A stretch of DNA of 64,000 bases from Pedobacter yulinensis (GCF_003029735.1 NZ_KZ686269.1:558001-622000), one strand, 5' to 3'; positions 16,768 through 25,355 are shown, counted from the first letter of the stretch. Numbers and translations are program-made. Notes: a model not told the origin generated them from the sequence alone.

Positions 16768-18717
16768 ATGGATACGACAAACGAACACCACCCTATACAA
16801 CCCGGCAATAGCCATGATCATGGAGACCATGGCCACAGCCATGACAACGCAACAGCCGGTACAGCAGCCTGGAAACACCACGCCGGGCTTATAGCCGCGC
16901 TGATTATCCTGGTGGCCATGCTCGTTTACCAGCATGTTGCTTCGCGGCCTCTGGCCACCGGTTTGCAACTGGCCATTTACCTGCCCGCCTACCTGCTTGC
17001 CGGATGGAATGTGCTTTTGCTGGCATTCAGAAAAATGCTGCATGGCGATTTTTTCAATGAGTTCGTACTGATGTCGGTGGCAACGATCGGTGCGTTTGCA
17101 ATCGGTTCGTACAGCGAGGGCCTGGCCGTCATGGTCTTTTATTCCATCGGCGAATGGTTCCAGGATGCCGCTGTGGCACGGGCAAAAAGGAGCATCAAAG
17201 CCCTGCTTGACGTGCGCCCAGATACGGTCAGGGTGATCCGGAACGGCCAGGCCCTCCAGGTGAGACCAGTCGCAGTACAGCCCGGCGAGACCATCCGGGT
17301 TCTTGCCGGCGAAAAGGTGGCTCTTGATGGAAAGCTCATTTCTGCAGAAGCCCGCTTCAATACAGCTGCGCTGACCGGCGAAAGCAAACCACGCCGCCTT
17401 CAGCAGGGGGAAACCGTGCTCGCAGGAATGGTCAACGGCAACTCACCTGCCGAGGTTCAGGTAACCGCACTTTTCAGGGACAGTAAATTGAGCCGTATTC
17501 TGGAGCTCGTTCAGGAGGCAACGGCGCGCAAGTCCCGCACCCAGTTGTTTATTTCCCGCTTTGCAGGCATTTATACGCCCATTGTTTTTGCACTTGCTTT
17601 GTGCGTGGTCGCCGTTCCGTACCTGTTTTCGGGCGATTATGATTTCCGGGAATGGCTCTACCGGGCACTCGTGTTTCTGGTCATCAGTTGCCCCTGTGCG
17701 CTGGTTGTGTCTATCCCACTTGGTTACTTCGGCGGCATTGGACTGGCATCCAGGAATGGTCTTCTTTTTAAAGGGTCAAATTTCCTGGACATCCTTGCCA
17801 GGACCGGGGTGGTTGTTATGGACAAGACGGGCACACTAACTGAAGGCATTTTTGCTGTACAGGAAACCGTATCGGCAGACGGAAGCGACTTGCTGCCGCT
17901 GGCGGCAGCTTTAGAGCGCCATTCCATACATCCCGTGGCGCTGGCAATCGTTCAGGCGGCAGCAGACGCAGATCTTTCCCTTGCCGTTGATGCTGTCCAA
18001 GAACGGCCGGGTAGGGGAATGACGGGACTGGTGAATGGTGAAACCGTTATGGCAGGGAACACACAATTGTTACTGGATTGCGGGATTGACTACCCGCCCG
18101 GGCTGGACCAGATTACTGACACACTGGTCGTAGTAGCCAAAAACCACCGTTATTCGGGTTACATTCGCATCGCAGACCGACTGAAAAGTGATGCCGCCGG
18201 TGCGGTGACCGCCCTGCACCGGGCGGGGATTGAAACATATATGCTAAGTGGAGATAAACAAAGTGTTGTAGATAAGGTAGCGGGCCGGCTGGGAATTAAA
18301 AACGCGTTCGGCAACCTGCTGCCTGAAGACAAGACCGCCCATCTGGAAACGTTGAAGCGATCGGGAAAAACGGTGGTTTTTGTCGGCGACGGCATCAATG
18401 ATGCCCCCGTACTTGCGCTGGCCGATGCGGGTATGGCCATGGGCGGGCTTGGCAGCGATGCGGCCATCGAAACTGCAGATGTTGTGATCCAGGACGACAG
18501 GCCATCGCAGATCTGGCGGGCGGTACGTATTGGCCGCATGACACGCACGGTGGTCTGGCAGAATATCATCTTGGCTATGGCTGTAAAAGTTGCGGTACTT
18601 GTGCTGGGCGCAGGCGGTCAGGCAGACCTTTGGGAAGCCGTTATTGCAGATGTGGGCGTTGCGTTACTCGCTATTCTTAATGCCGTTCGTATTCAGAACG
18701 CCCGGTTGCCGGTGTAA
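16768..18717 (+). CDS. zntA: Heavy-metal P1B-type ATPase, Zn/Cd/Pb exporter type
   Basis: A 649-residue inner-membrane pump that would use ATP to export zinc, cadmium or lead. Visible: TGES actuator loop (203-206), CPC metal site in transmembrane segment 6 (Cys308, Cys310), phosphorylation motif DKTGTLT (Asp352), HP locus of the nucleotide domain (His388-Pro389), GDGINDAP hinge (540-547), and Lys607 and Asp628 in the last two membrane helices, the pattern of the Zn/Cd group rather than the copper group. It lacks the usual N-terminal CxxC metal-binding domain; instead the first 25 residues hold seven histidines (HDHGDHGHSH), a likely zinc-binding tail. A Fur-family gene is directly upstream with a shared palindrome. 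Confidence 0.95.
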   Translation: MDTTNEHHPIQPGNSHDHGDHGHSHDNATAGTAAWKHHAGLIAALIILVAMLVYQHVASRPLATGLQLAIYLPAYLLAGWNVLLLAFRKMLHGDFFNEFVLMSVATIGAFAIGSYSEGLAVMVFYSIGEWFQDAAVARAKRSIKALLDVRPDTVRVIRNGQALQVRPVAVQPGETIRVLAGEKVALDGKLISAEARFNTAALTGESKPRRLQQGETVLAGMVNGNSPAEVQVTALFRDSKLSRILELVQEATARKSRTQLFISRFAGIYTPIVFALALCVVAVPYLFSGDYDFREWLYRALVFLVISCPCALVVSIPLGYFGGIGLASRNGLLFKGSNFLDILARTGVVVMDKTGTLTEGIFAVQETVSADGSDLLPLAAALERHSIHPVALAIVQAAADADLSLAVDAVQERPGRGMTGLVNGETVMAGNTQLLLDCGIDYPPGLDQITDTLVVVAKNHRYSGYIRIADRLKSDAAGAVTALHRAGIETYMLSGDKQSVVDKVAGRLGIKNAFGNLLPEDKTAHLETLKRSGKTVVFVGDGINDAPVLALADAGMAMGGLGSDAAIETADVVIQDDRPSQIWRAVRIGRMTRTVVWQNIILAMAVKVAVLVLGAGGQADLWEAVIADVGVALLAILNAVRIQNARLPV

Positions 18718-18755
18718 CATCACGGGGGGGGGCAGCGTGGTGTAAAATATGCTAT

Positions 18756-19160
18756 TTAGCTGGCTACCTGGTTTTGCATGGCTGAACCGGAACCGGCGCT
18801 GTTTGTAAGCCGCTCGATGCGGTTAACCAGGTCGATCATGTCGAAAGGCTTGGGAATAAAATCATCTGCACCGGCCGCTTTTGCAGAACTTTCAAGTTCG
18901 GCGCCCGCAGAAAACAAAATGATTGGTATGTGTTTGGTTTGCTGATCGCTTTTTAGCTGCTTGCAAATGTCCCTGCCGTCTGATCCCGACATCCAGATGT
19001 CCAACAGGAGAATATTCGTATTGGGGCAAACCAGCTGAAAAACCTGGTTGCCGTTGTCTGTGGCGTGTAATTCGTACCCTTCGTATTCGAGTATAAGGCC
19101 GACCGCATCCAGAATTCCCGGATCATCGTCGGCAAGGATCACTTTTTTAGTTTGCGGCAT
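18756..19160 (-). CDS. Single-domain response regulator (receiver only)
   Basis: A 134-residue protein consisting of one receiver domain and no output domain. The acidic pocket is ADDDP (Asp11-13), the phosphorylation site Asp54 in LLLDIWMSGSDG, a Ser/Thr-type residue in ILFSAG, and the conserved Lys104 in IPKPFD. About 20 residues follow the domain. It would act by phosphotransfer or protein contact. No kinase is adjacent; the nearest is the soluble PAS kinase at 12.2 kb. The frame extends to 19193, but the ATG at 19160 just before the first strand is preferred. It converges on the ATPase gene and diverges from the metallo-beta-lactamase-fold gene. Confidence 0.92.
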   Translation of the reverse strand: MPQTKKVILADDDPGILDAVGLILEYEGYELHATDNGNQVFQLVCPNTNILLLDIWMSGSDGRDICKQLKSDQQTKHIPIILFSAGAELESSAKAAGADDFIPKPFDMIDLVNRIERLTNSAGSGSAMQNQVAS

Positions 19161-19244
19161 CGTTAGCGCTGAACAAAAACCTTGCCCGGACAATGGTTTG
19201 ATTAAGTTTTGTTACCAACAGCACATCGGTGGTGTTTAAAAACA

Positions 19245-19283
19245 CGGCAGGCTTTGACACCTGCCTGCCGAAGACTACCTTTG
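19245..19283 (+). promoter_or_regulatory. Full -33/-7 promoter framed by an inverted repeat
   Basis: TTTG at 19253-19256 and TACCTTTG at 19276-19283 are 19 bases apart, a near-perfect Bacteroidetes promoter, 18 bases before the ATG at 19302. The -33 element lies in the loop of CGGCAGG (19245-19251) and CCTGCCG (19264-19270), a likely operator or a hairpin on the DNA. Confidence 0.6.
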
Positions 19284-19301
19284 CATACCTTTTTCTCACG
19301 C

Positions 19302-20420
19302 ATGATTTATTTCTTATTCGTTTCCCTGGCGCTTGCAGGGCTTGTTTGGTGGATACTGAAGCTGCCGGTCTTTGGAGCGCTTCCCGCAGGCCGGCGGCTT
19401 GAACGCATCAGGGCGCAGCCCAATTACCGCAAAGGTGCTTTAGACAACCTGCTGCCGACGCCCATGCAGCCTGAGGGCGTAAGCATGTTTACGATCCTCC
19501 GTGCGTTTTTGAAAGGCGACCCGCGGCGGCGGCCCCCGGGCCCCATCATTCCGGCAGCTCCGCAGTGGTCATCCGGCAACAGTGACGAACTTCGCCTGAC
19601 CTGGTTTGGGCATTCAAGTTACCTGATCCAATCTGAAAATCATTGCCTGCTAGTTGATCCGGTGTTCAGCGAACGTACTTCGCCTTTTAGTTTCATTGGC
19701 ACCAGGCGTTTCGATGGAATGGACTTTATTGATACCACCCGGCTGCCAGAACCTGATGTGGTGCTGCTCACGCATGATCATTACGACCACCTGGATTACG
19801 AGGTGATCAAACAACTGCGCAGCAGCAAAGCCCATTTCGTTTGTTCGCTAGGTGTAGGGGCGCACCTGGAACACTGGGGAATTGATCCCGGCCGTATCCA
19901 TGAACTGGCCTGGGACGAGACCATCAGCCTTTCCGGTTTTTCGCTTCGGGCAGTACCTGCCCGTCATTTTACCGGTCGACTGTTTAAACGCAACCAAACA
20001 GCCTGGTCGGCATTCGTGCTGGATACAGTCTGCAACCGGCTGTTTCTTGGCGGCGACTCTGGCTATGGACCGCACTTCAAAGACATTGGCCGTGCCTATG
20101 GTCCGTTTGACCTTGCGCTGCTCGAATGCGGACAGTACAATGCGTTCTGGCCGTACATTCATATGTTTCCTGAAGAAACCGTTGCGGCGGCCGAAGACCT
20201 GAATGCGGCGGCGCTAATGCCTGTTCACTGGGCCAAGTTCACGCTGGCCATGCATGCCTGGGACGATCCGATCAGACGGGTAAGTGCCGAGGCCCGCCAG
20301 AAAGGGATGAGCCTTTTTACGCCCAGGCCGGGGCAGACTTTCACATTGGCCGAGGCACCTGCAACAGCGTGGTGGCAAAAAGTAGGCAGCGACATGGAAA
20401 ATCTGGCTCCAGGCACATAG
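19302..20420 (+). CDS. Metallo-beta-lactamase-fold hydrolase, membrane-anchored (NAPE-PLD/UlaG-like)
   Basis: A 372-residue protein. Residues 1-20 form one hydrophobic segment that could be a membrane anchor or an uncleaved signal. An arginine- and proline-rich linker (PRRRPPGP) follows, then the hydrolase domain: WFGHSSYLIQ, LLVDPVFSERTSPF, the metal motif THDHYDHLD (His158, His160, Asp162, His163), ARHFTGR, LGGDSGYG and a late VHWAKF. This order fits the COG2220 group, which includes N-acyl-phosphatidylethanolamine phospholipase D and UlaG. A lipid-type phosphodiester substrate is plausible but unproven. The upstream extension to 19209 runs through the promoter, so the ATG at 19302 is used. 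Confidence 0.88.
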   Translation: MIYFLFVSLALAGLVWWILKLPVFGALPAGRRLERIRAQPNYRKGALDNLLPTPMQPEGVSMFTILRAFLKGDPRRRPPGPIIPAAPQWSSGNSDELRLTWFGHSSYLIQSENHCLLVDPVFSERTSPFSFIGTRRFDGMDFIDTTRLPEPDVVLLTHDHYDHLDYEVIKQLRSSKAHFVCSLGVGAHLEHWGIDPGRIHELAWDETISLSGFSLRAVPARHFTGRLFKRNQTAWSAFVLDTVCNRLFLGGDSGYGPHFKDIGRAYGPFDLALLECGQYNAFWPYIHMFPEETVAAAEDLNAAALMPVHWAKFTLAMHAWDDPIRRVSAEARQKGMSLFTPRPGQTFTLAEAPATAWWQKVGSDMENLAPGT

Positions 20421-20467
20421 TTTTGTGAAAACCAATTGCTCAACCAAACGTTTTTAGATAAAAAACC

Positions 20468-20839
20468 ATGAAAACAGATCCGGTCGAAATATTTCAAACC
20501 ATCAGGGCAGTAATTCAGCCCTATGCGGCACTCGGTTTCGTTGTTCGCGAGAACAGCGAAGCTACCTATACACTCTGGAGCGAGAAAAAAACCGAGGTGG
20601 CCGGTCAGCAACAGAATGAATTGCACTTCGCTTCGGTCACCATAATCGGCGATCGTGTCGACTTCCATTTCCAGCTGCCTGGGCAAGACGGAGAAGCCGG
20701 TGCCGGCCTTACATTGGGCTCGCTCGAGAAAACTGACGGACATTTTGAGATCACTGAACTGGAGGATACCCTTCTTAATGAAGTTGAAAACCTGCTGGCC
20801 ATTGGTTTCAAGAAATTCAAGCAAAACGATTGGGTCTGA
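20468..20839 (+). CDS. Uncharacterised 123-residue protein
   Basis: I do not recognise a family. The protein is acidic and soluble-looking: an N-terminal helix (PVEIFQTIRAVIQPYA), four or so beta strands (FVVRENSEATYTLWS, LHFASVTIIGDRVDFHFQL), then a C-terminal helix pair (ELEDTLLNEVENLLAIGFKKF). This could be an alpha/beta ligand-binding or immunity-like fold, but nothing decides it. It begins 47 bases after the metallo-beta-lactamase-fold gene and ends inside the start of the next gene (stop at 20839, next start at 20830), so it is probably co-translated with that gene. Confidence 0.75.
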   Translation: MKTDPVEIFQTIRAVIQPYAALGFVVRENSEATYTLWSEKKTEVAGQQQNELHFASVTIIGDRVDFHFQLPGQDGEAGAGLTLGSLEKTDGHFEITELEDTLLNEVENLLAIGFKKFKQNDWV

Positions 20840-21606
20840 CCTGGCAGCAAGATGTGCTGCAGGCAATCGGAACCAGCGGCACGCAGACGGTAAACCTGAC
20901 TTTTGACGGGCCTTTCCCCGTTGCTACGTTTGCGCGCCAAAGGCTGAGCATACATTTTGTGGATTTTCAGACCGGTGCGGCACCGGTTCAACTGCTCGAA
21001 CTGCAGCAGCGTTATGCCGCCGTCGGGTTCTTGCTGGTTCAGCTGTGGCGCGATGTCTGGGAAGACCGTCCTGTACAAGTTGTCGGCCGTCTGCAGTCAC
21101 TGCTCGGATATGACCGGCGCATTCATGGCAGGCAAACCACTGCGCGGGCGTTTGATGCAGCCGGGGCCGCTCGTTTTCTAAACGAACATCACTTGCAGGG
21201 CAACGCAGGTGCACGCTACCGCTTTGCCCTGTTCCATGAAGGATCGCCGGTTTCTGTAGCGACATTTGGCCCGCTGCGGCTCATGACAAGCAGGGGAGAA
21301 GGTCACCTGTCTGCCGAACTGATCAGGTTCGCGCACCGATCGGGTAGCCGGGTAACAGGAGGCTTGAGTAAACTGCTGCGGCATGCCGTTGCCGAGCTTG
21401 GCGCGCACGATGTGATGTCGTATGCCGACCGCGACTGGTCGCTTGGCCAGGGATACCAGAAAACCGGTTTTCTTTTGGCCGGCGAGACCGCACCGCTGTA
21501 CTTTGCGCTCGATGCGGGGCGGCGCGTTCGCCCGCTTGAAACGGCAGGTACGCGCCCGCATGAAGTTTTCAATACAGGAAGCCTTAAATATATCTTACAT
21601 GTCTGA
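20830..21606 (+). CDS. Uncharacterised protein with a GNAT-like domain as found in phage/homing-endonuclease proteins
   Basis: A 258-residue protein, arginine-rich. The C-terminal half (about 110-240) has RFLNEHHLQGNAGARYRFAL, then a strand pair, then SAELIRFAHRSGSRVTGGLSKLLRHAV, MSYADRDWSLGQGYQKTGF and a final tyrosine-rich strand. From memory this order occurs in a domain seen alone in phage genomes or attached to Hef-type homing endonucleases, with an acetyltransferase-like layout; here no nuclease motif is visible. The N-terminal 100 residues include a YDRRIHGRQT segment of unknown role. The only start that keeps the whole frame is TTG at 20830, overlapping the previous stop; GTG 20854 is an alternative. 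It overlaps miaA by 8 bases. Confidence 0.75.
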   Translation: MGLTWQQDVLQAIGTSGTQTVNLTFDGPFPVATFARQRLSIHFVDFQTGAAPVQLLELQQRYAAVGFLLVQLWRDVWEDRPVQVVGRLQSLLGYDRRIHGRQTTARAFDAAGAARFLNEHHLQGNAGARYRFALFHEGSPVSVATFGPLRLMTSRGEGHLSAELIRFAHRSGSRVTGGLSKLLRHAVAELGAHDVMSYADRDWSLGQGYQKTGFLLAGETAPLYFALDAGRRVRPLETAGTRPHEVFNTGSLKYILHV

Positions 21607-22555
21607 AGCGCCAGCTCCCAACCTGATCGTTGTACTTGGTCCGACCGCGTCCGGCAAAACGCGGCTTGCGGTTCGACTTGCCCAACTAACCGGTGCCGAA
21701 ATCATCAGTGCCGACAGCAGGCAGGTATTCAAAGGCATGGACATTGGCACAGGTAAAGATTTGGCCGAATATGAAGTAACTCGGGGCACGCGCATTCCCG
21801 TACACCTGATAGACATCCTGCCAGCCGGCGAAAACTATGATGTATCCCGTTATATGACCGATTTTACGCGGGTGTTCTGCGATATCACCGCCCGTGGAAA
21901 ACGAGTTATTCTATGCGGCGGAACCGGTCTTTACATCCATGCCTTGCTGAAAGGGTACCGTGATCCGGGCATTCCTGTCGATGAAGACCTTCGGGCTATG
22001 TTCGAAAAACTTCCACTTTCTGAATTACAGGAACGTTTGGCGCAGCTGCCGCATGCTCTTCGCTTGCATGCCGATACGTCTACCCGTAAGCGTACCATCC
22101 GTGCCCTGGAAAAGGCGCTGTACCTGCAGTCGAATGATCTGCCGCCCATTGATCTTCCCGAACTGCGGGCAATTGTTTTTGGGTTGGCGCTCGAGCGTGA
22201 TGTACGCTGGCAACGCATTGAGAACCGCCTGAACGAACGCCTGGAAGCGGGATTAATTGCTGAAGCCATTCAGCTGACCAAAGCCGGCGTGGATCCCGAA
22301 AAACTCCGGCATTACGGTCTGGAGTATAAGTATCTCGCCGATTTCCTGGATGGCGTCATTGATATGGCTGGGCTTCGGGAGGGGCTGAACTTCGCCATCA
22401 GGCAGTTTGCAAAAAGGCAAATGACCTTTTTCCGGAAGATGGAGAAGGATGGCATTACGATCAACTGGATCGACGCTACGCTCGATATTCAGACGCAGCT
22501 TAGCCTGGTGAGCCGGGCCCTGCTTACAGCCGGTCTGCAATTGACGACACCCTGA
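21599..22555 (+). CDS. miaA: tRNA dimethylallyltransferase
   Basis: A 318-residue enzyme that adds an isopentenyl group to N6 of A37 in tRNAs reading UNN codons. Walker A loop GPTASGKT (14-21), SADSRQVFKGMDIGTGK, the GGTGLYIHALLKG segment, the arginine-rich STRKRTIRALE segment and a C-terminal QFAKRQMTFFRK are all in the family order. Length is normal (about 300). The frame reaches back to 21422, but that part overlaps the preceding gene; the ATG at 21599, with CAGGAAG some 18 bases upstream, starts the family N-terminus. It overlaps the stop of the preceding gene by 8 bases, so three genes (20468, 20830, 21599) are chained. Confidence 0.95.
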   Translation: MSEAPAPNLIVVLGPTASGKTRLAVRLAQLTGAEIISADSRQVFKGMDIGTGKDLAEYEVTRGTRIPVHLIDILPAGENYDVSRYMTDFTRVFCDITARGKRVILCGGTGLYIHALLKGYRDPGIPVDEDLRAMFEKLPLSELQERLAQLPHALRLHADTSTRKRTIRALEKALYLQSNDLPPIDLPELRAIVFGLALERDVRWQRIENRLNERLEAGLIAEAIQLTKAGVDPEKLRHYGLEYKYLADFLDGVIDMAGLREGLNFAIRQFAKRQMTFFRKMEKDGITINWIDATLDIQTQLSLVSRALLTAGLQLTTP

Positions 22556-22771
22556 CACCTCAGACGGCCGTTTGTCGGGCTTGCATCGAAATCTCTTAAA
22601 ATCCTTCATAATCTGGTGTTTAAACAGCAGAACGACACTTTTTGTACATATTCTGGGCTGTATTGGCATGTCTTTTGAAAAGGTCAGTCAACCCGGGGTG
22701 CCGGTGAAAACTCACAAGCGGTTAAGGAAAATCTTTACCGCGGCAACTCAGAAAACTAATATAAAACTCAA

Positions 22772-23272
22772 ATGAAAAAATTGACAAAAATGATCGCTGC
22801 CGCTGCAGCAGTAGCAGTGATACTCTTCTCAACAGAAAGCCATGCACAATCGACCACCAAACTGGGTGTAGGATTAAACGGCGGTATTCCGACCAATGAC
22901 GGCCATGGTTTTGCACTTGGTGGCGATCTTCGTCTGCAGTTCGATGTGTCAAAACAAGTCTCTATCCCTGTAACGACAGGTTATACCCATTTCTTCGGTA
23001 AAGATAATGTGCCTGACTTCGGTTACATTCCTGCTAAAGCGGGTATCAAAGTGTTTTTGAATGATTCGGGATCTGGTGCTTACGGATCTGCAGAGGCCGG
23101 TGCCGCTTTTGGTGTGACCAATGCAGACGGTACCAGGTTCCTTTATTCACCAAGTCTTGGTTACGCCTGGAGCAATGGGCTTGACTTAAGCGTTAAGTAT
23201 GAAGGTCTTCCAAAAAGCGGAGCCAATATTGGCCAGGTTGGCCTGAGACTGGCTTACGGTTTTAAACTGTAA
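22772..23272 (+). CDS. Small secreted outer-membrane-barrel-like protein
   Basis: A 166-residue protein with a signal peptide (KKLTKMIAAAAAVAVILF, cleavage near SHAQ). The mature part alternates hydrophobic and polar residues in strand-length pieces (LGVGLNGGIP, FALGGDLRLQFDV, VTTGYTHFFG, AYGSAEAGAAFGV, LSVKYEGL) and ends in aromatic/hydrophobic LAYGFKL, as expected for the last strand of a small beta-barrel inserted in the outer membrane. No specific family name is certain. It is a single gene with a terminator after it. The preceding 216 bases (22556-22771) hold no convincing gene. Confidence 0.8.
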   Translation: MKKLTKMIAAAAAVAVILFSTESHAQSTTKLGVGLNGGIPTNDGHGFALGGDLRLQFDVSKQVSIPVTTGYTHFFGKDNVPDFGYIPAKAGIKVFLNDSGSGAYGSAEAGAAFGVTNADGTRFLYSPSLGYAWSNGLDLSVKYEGLPKSGANIGQVGLRLAYGFKL

Positions 23273-23294
23273 TCAGAATTTCATTAAAAGAATG

Positions 23295-23321
23295 AAGCCC
23301 CGGAAAGTCGGGGCTTTTTTT
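23295..23321 (+). terminator. Intrinsic terminator
   Basis: AAGCCCCG pairs with CGGGGCTT across GAAAGT, followed by a run of Ts. It ends the small barrel gene. Confidence 0.9.
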
Positions 23322-23429
23322 ATTTTTTACGAGATTAATTGCTATTTTGAGCGCATAACGGAATAGGGAGGGGAGAAATTGGCGCCATTTCGATTCAGCT
23401 GGTCATAGCCAAATATAAACCAAATACGA

Positions 23430-23963
23430 ATGAGAAAATTACTGATGTTTGCTTCATGCCTGGCTATTTTTGCCTGTGGCAACAGCAAACAAGAACATGC
23501 AGATGCCCATACAGAGAAAAAAGAAAATACAGTGCCTGTGGCAGAGGTGCCTGTGAAAATGAAAGACATCCAGGTACAAAACGCCTACACACAATACATT
23601 AGGTTGAAAGATGCGCTGGTGAGCTCAAATTTTGAAGCCGCGCGCGAGGCGTCTGTCGGACTTCAACCCGAACTCAAACCAATAGCCGGGTGTGAGACCG
23701 CTCAGTCCCTGAATGCAAAAATTTCTGAGGCCAAAACACTGGCCGAACAGCGCAAGCACTTTACATCGTTGAGCGAAGACATGATTGGCTTGTTCAAGAA
23801 CGCCACGCTGGTGACCGGAAAAATCTATGTCCAGCATTGTCCCATGGCCAATAACGGCGATGGGGGCGACTGGCTGTCTTCTGATGAAAAAATCCAGAAC
23901 CCATATTATGGAGATGAGATGCTGGAGTGCGGTAACATTTTAGAAGAAATTAAAGCTAAATAG
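23430..23963 (+). CDS. DUF3347-containing lipoprotein
   Basis: A 177-residue protein. A short signal ends at a lipobox-like IFAC (Cys16), so it is probably lipid-anchored. A Lys/Glu linker follows, then a helical domain (YTQYIRLKDALVSSNFEAAREAS and onwards) ending in the DUF3347 signature YVQHCPMANNGDGGDW and NPYYGDEMLECG. In this family the conserved Cys, His, Met and acidic residues are suspected to bind metal; many members sit at the end of copper-efflux proteins. Here it stands alone, 157 bases after the preceding terminator region and before citrate synthase, which has its own promoter-like region. Confidence 0.88.
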   Translation: MRKLLMFASCLAIFACGNSKQEHADAHTEKKENTVPVAEVPVKMKDIQVQNAYTQYIRLKDALVSSNFEAAREASVGLQPELKPIAGCETAQSLNAKISEAKTLAEQRKHFTSLSEDMIGLFKNATLVTGKIYVQHCPMANNGDGGDWLSSDEKIQNPYYGDEMLECGNILEEIKAK

Positions 23964-23967
23964 CCGT

Positions 23968-24023
23968 ATTAACACGAAATTAACACCAAAAGAGTCACCT
24001 TTAAGGTGTATTTAACTACTTTT
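23968..24023 (+). promoter_or_regulatory. Repeat and palindrome upstream of citrate synthase
   Basis: Two tandem 11-base units (ATTAACACGAA and ATTAACACCAA, 23968-23989) are followed by CACCTTTAAGGTG (23996-24008), a perfect palindrome with a one-base centre, and TACTTTTA (24016-24023), one base off the -7 consensus. The ATG is at 24049. The palindrome lies where the -33 element should be, so it could be an operator. Confidence 0.4.
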
Positions 24024-24048
24024 ATATCATATAAATAATTAAAATCAC

Positions 24049-25338
24049 ATGTCAGATATTGCAGAAATCAAAGTTGACGGGAAGACCATAGAATTGCCGG
24101 TTATTACAGGTAGCGAGAATGAGAAAGCCATCGATATCGCAAAATTGCGGGATCAAACTGGTTTTATCACGCTCGATACGGGTTATAAAAATACGGGGTC
24201 TACAAAAAGCGCCGTCACTTTTCTCGATGGCGAGGAGGGCATCCTGAAATACCGCGGTTATGCAATTGAAGAACTGGCAGAAAAGTCAAGCTTTCTTGAG
24301 GTGGCTTACCTGCTTATCTACGGCGACCTGCCTAAACAGGCTGAACTTGACAAGTTTCAGAACGATATCAGCATGCACACGCTGATCCATGAAGACATGA
24401 AAAAGTTCTTTGACGGTTACCCGTCCAAGTCACATCCGATGGCGCAGTTGATTTCCCTGGTCTGTTCACTGTCTACCTTTTACCCGGAATGCCTTAAATC
24501 GCACCAAACGCCTGAAGAGAAAGACCTGACCATCATTAAACTGATGGCAAAAATGACGACGCTCGTGGCGTTTATTTACAAAAAATCACTCGGGCACCCG
24601 CTGATTTACCCAAAAAACAAATACGATTATGTGACCAATTACCTCTGGATGACTTTTGGGCAGCGTACTGAAGATTATGAGGTAAACCCGGTCGTGGTCA
24701 GTGCCATGAATAAGCTGCTGATTCTTCACGCAGACCACGAGCAGAACTGTTCAGCATCGACCGTGCGCATGGTCGGGTCCTCTGACTGTAACCTCTATGC
24801 GTCTATATCTGCCGGCATCGCCGCCCTTTGGGGACCGCTTCACGGCGGAGCCAACCAGGCCGTGATTGAAATGCTTGAGCTGATTAAGGAAGATGGAGGA
24901 GATACTGAAAAATGGATCAACAAAGCAAAAGATAAAAATGACCCTTTCCGGATGATGGGCTTTGGCCACCGGGTGTACAAAAATTTCGACCCACGCGCTA
25001 AGATCATCAAAAAAGCTTGCGATGATATTTTAGAGAACCTGGGCATCGATGATCCGGTTCTTGAAATCGCGAAAAAACTGGAAGAAGCTGCACTGACCGA
25101 TCAATACTTCATTGATCGCAAACTTTACCCCAACGTGGATTTCTATTCGGGCATTATTTACCGCGCTCTCGGTTTCCCGTCTGAGATGTTTACTGTTTTA
25201 TTTGCACTGGGACGCCTTCCAGGCTGGATTGCGCAATGGAAAGAAATGCACGAGAACAAAGAACCCATCAACAGGCCGCGCCAGATCTACGTAGGACACA
25301 AAGACCGGGAATTCGTTCCCATCAGCTCACGCGGATAG
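24049..25338 (+). CDS. gltA: Citrate synthase
   Basis: A 429-residue enzyme that condenses acetyl-CoA and oxaloacetate at the entry to the TCA cycle. Catalytic segments are visible: HADHEQNCSAST, GPLHGGANQAV with the central histidine, GFGHRVYKNFDPRA with the second histidine, and NVDFYSG with the catalytic aspartate. The length and the beta-rich N-terminal segment (about residues 1-60) match the NADH-sensitive hexameric type I enzymes of Gram-negative bacteria. It is a single gene with a terminator after it that also serves the convergent DUF3667 gene. Confidence 0.97.
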   Translation: MSDIAEIKVDGKTIELPVITGSENEKAIDIAKLRDQTGFITLDTGYKNTGSTKSAVTFLDGEEGILKYRGYAIEELAEKSSFLEVAYLLIYGDLPKQAELDKFQNDISMHTLIHEDMKKFFDGYPSKSHPMAQLISLVCSLSTFYPECLKSHQTPEEKDLTIIKLMAKMTTLVAFIYKKSLGHPLIYPKNKYDYVTNYLWMTFGQRTEDYEVNPVVVSAMNKLLILHADHEQNCSASTVRMVGSSDCNLYASISAGIAALWGPLHGGANQAVIEMLELIKEDGGDTEKWINKAKDKNDPFRMMGFGHRVYKNFDPRAKIIKKACDDILENLGIDDPVLEIAKKLEEAALTDQYFIDRKLYPNVDFYSGIIYRALGFPSEMFTVLFALGRLPGWIAQWKEMHENKEPINRPRQIYVGHKDREFVPISSRG

Positions 25339-25355
25339 CCAGGGCAAGGCGATAT

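Noticed and set aside
22572..22775. 67-codon frame between miaA and the small barrel gene
   Set aside because: No family pattern, a basic low-information tail, and it runs over the barrel gene's promoter and start.
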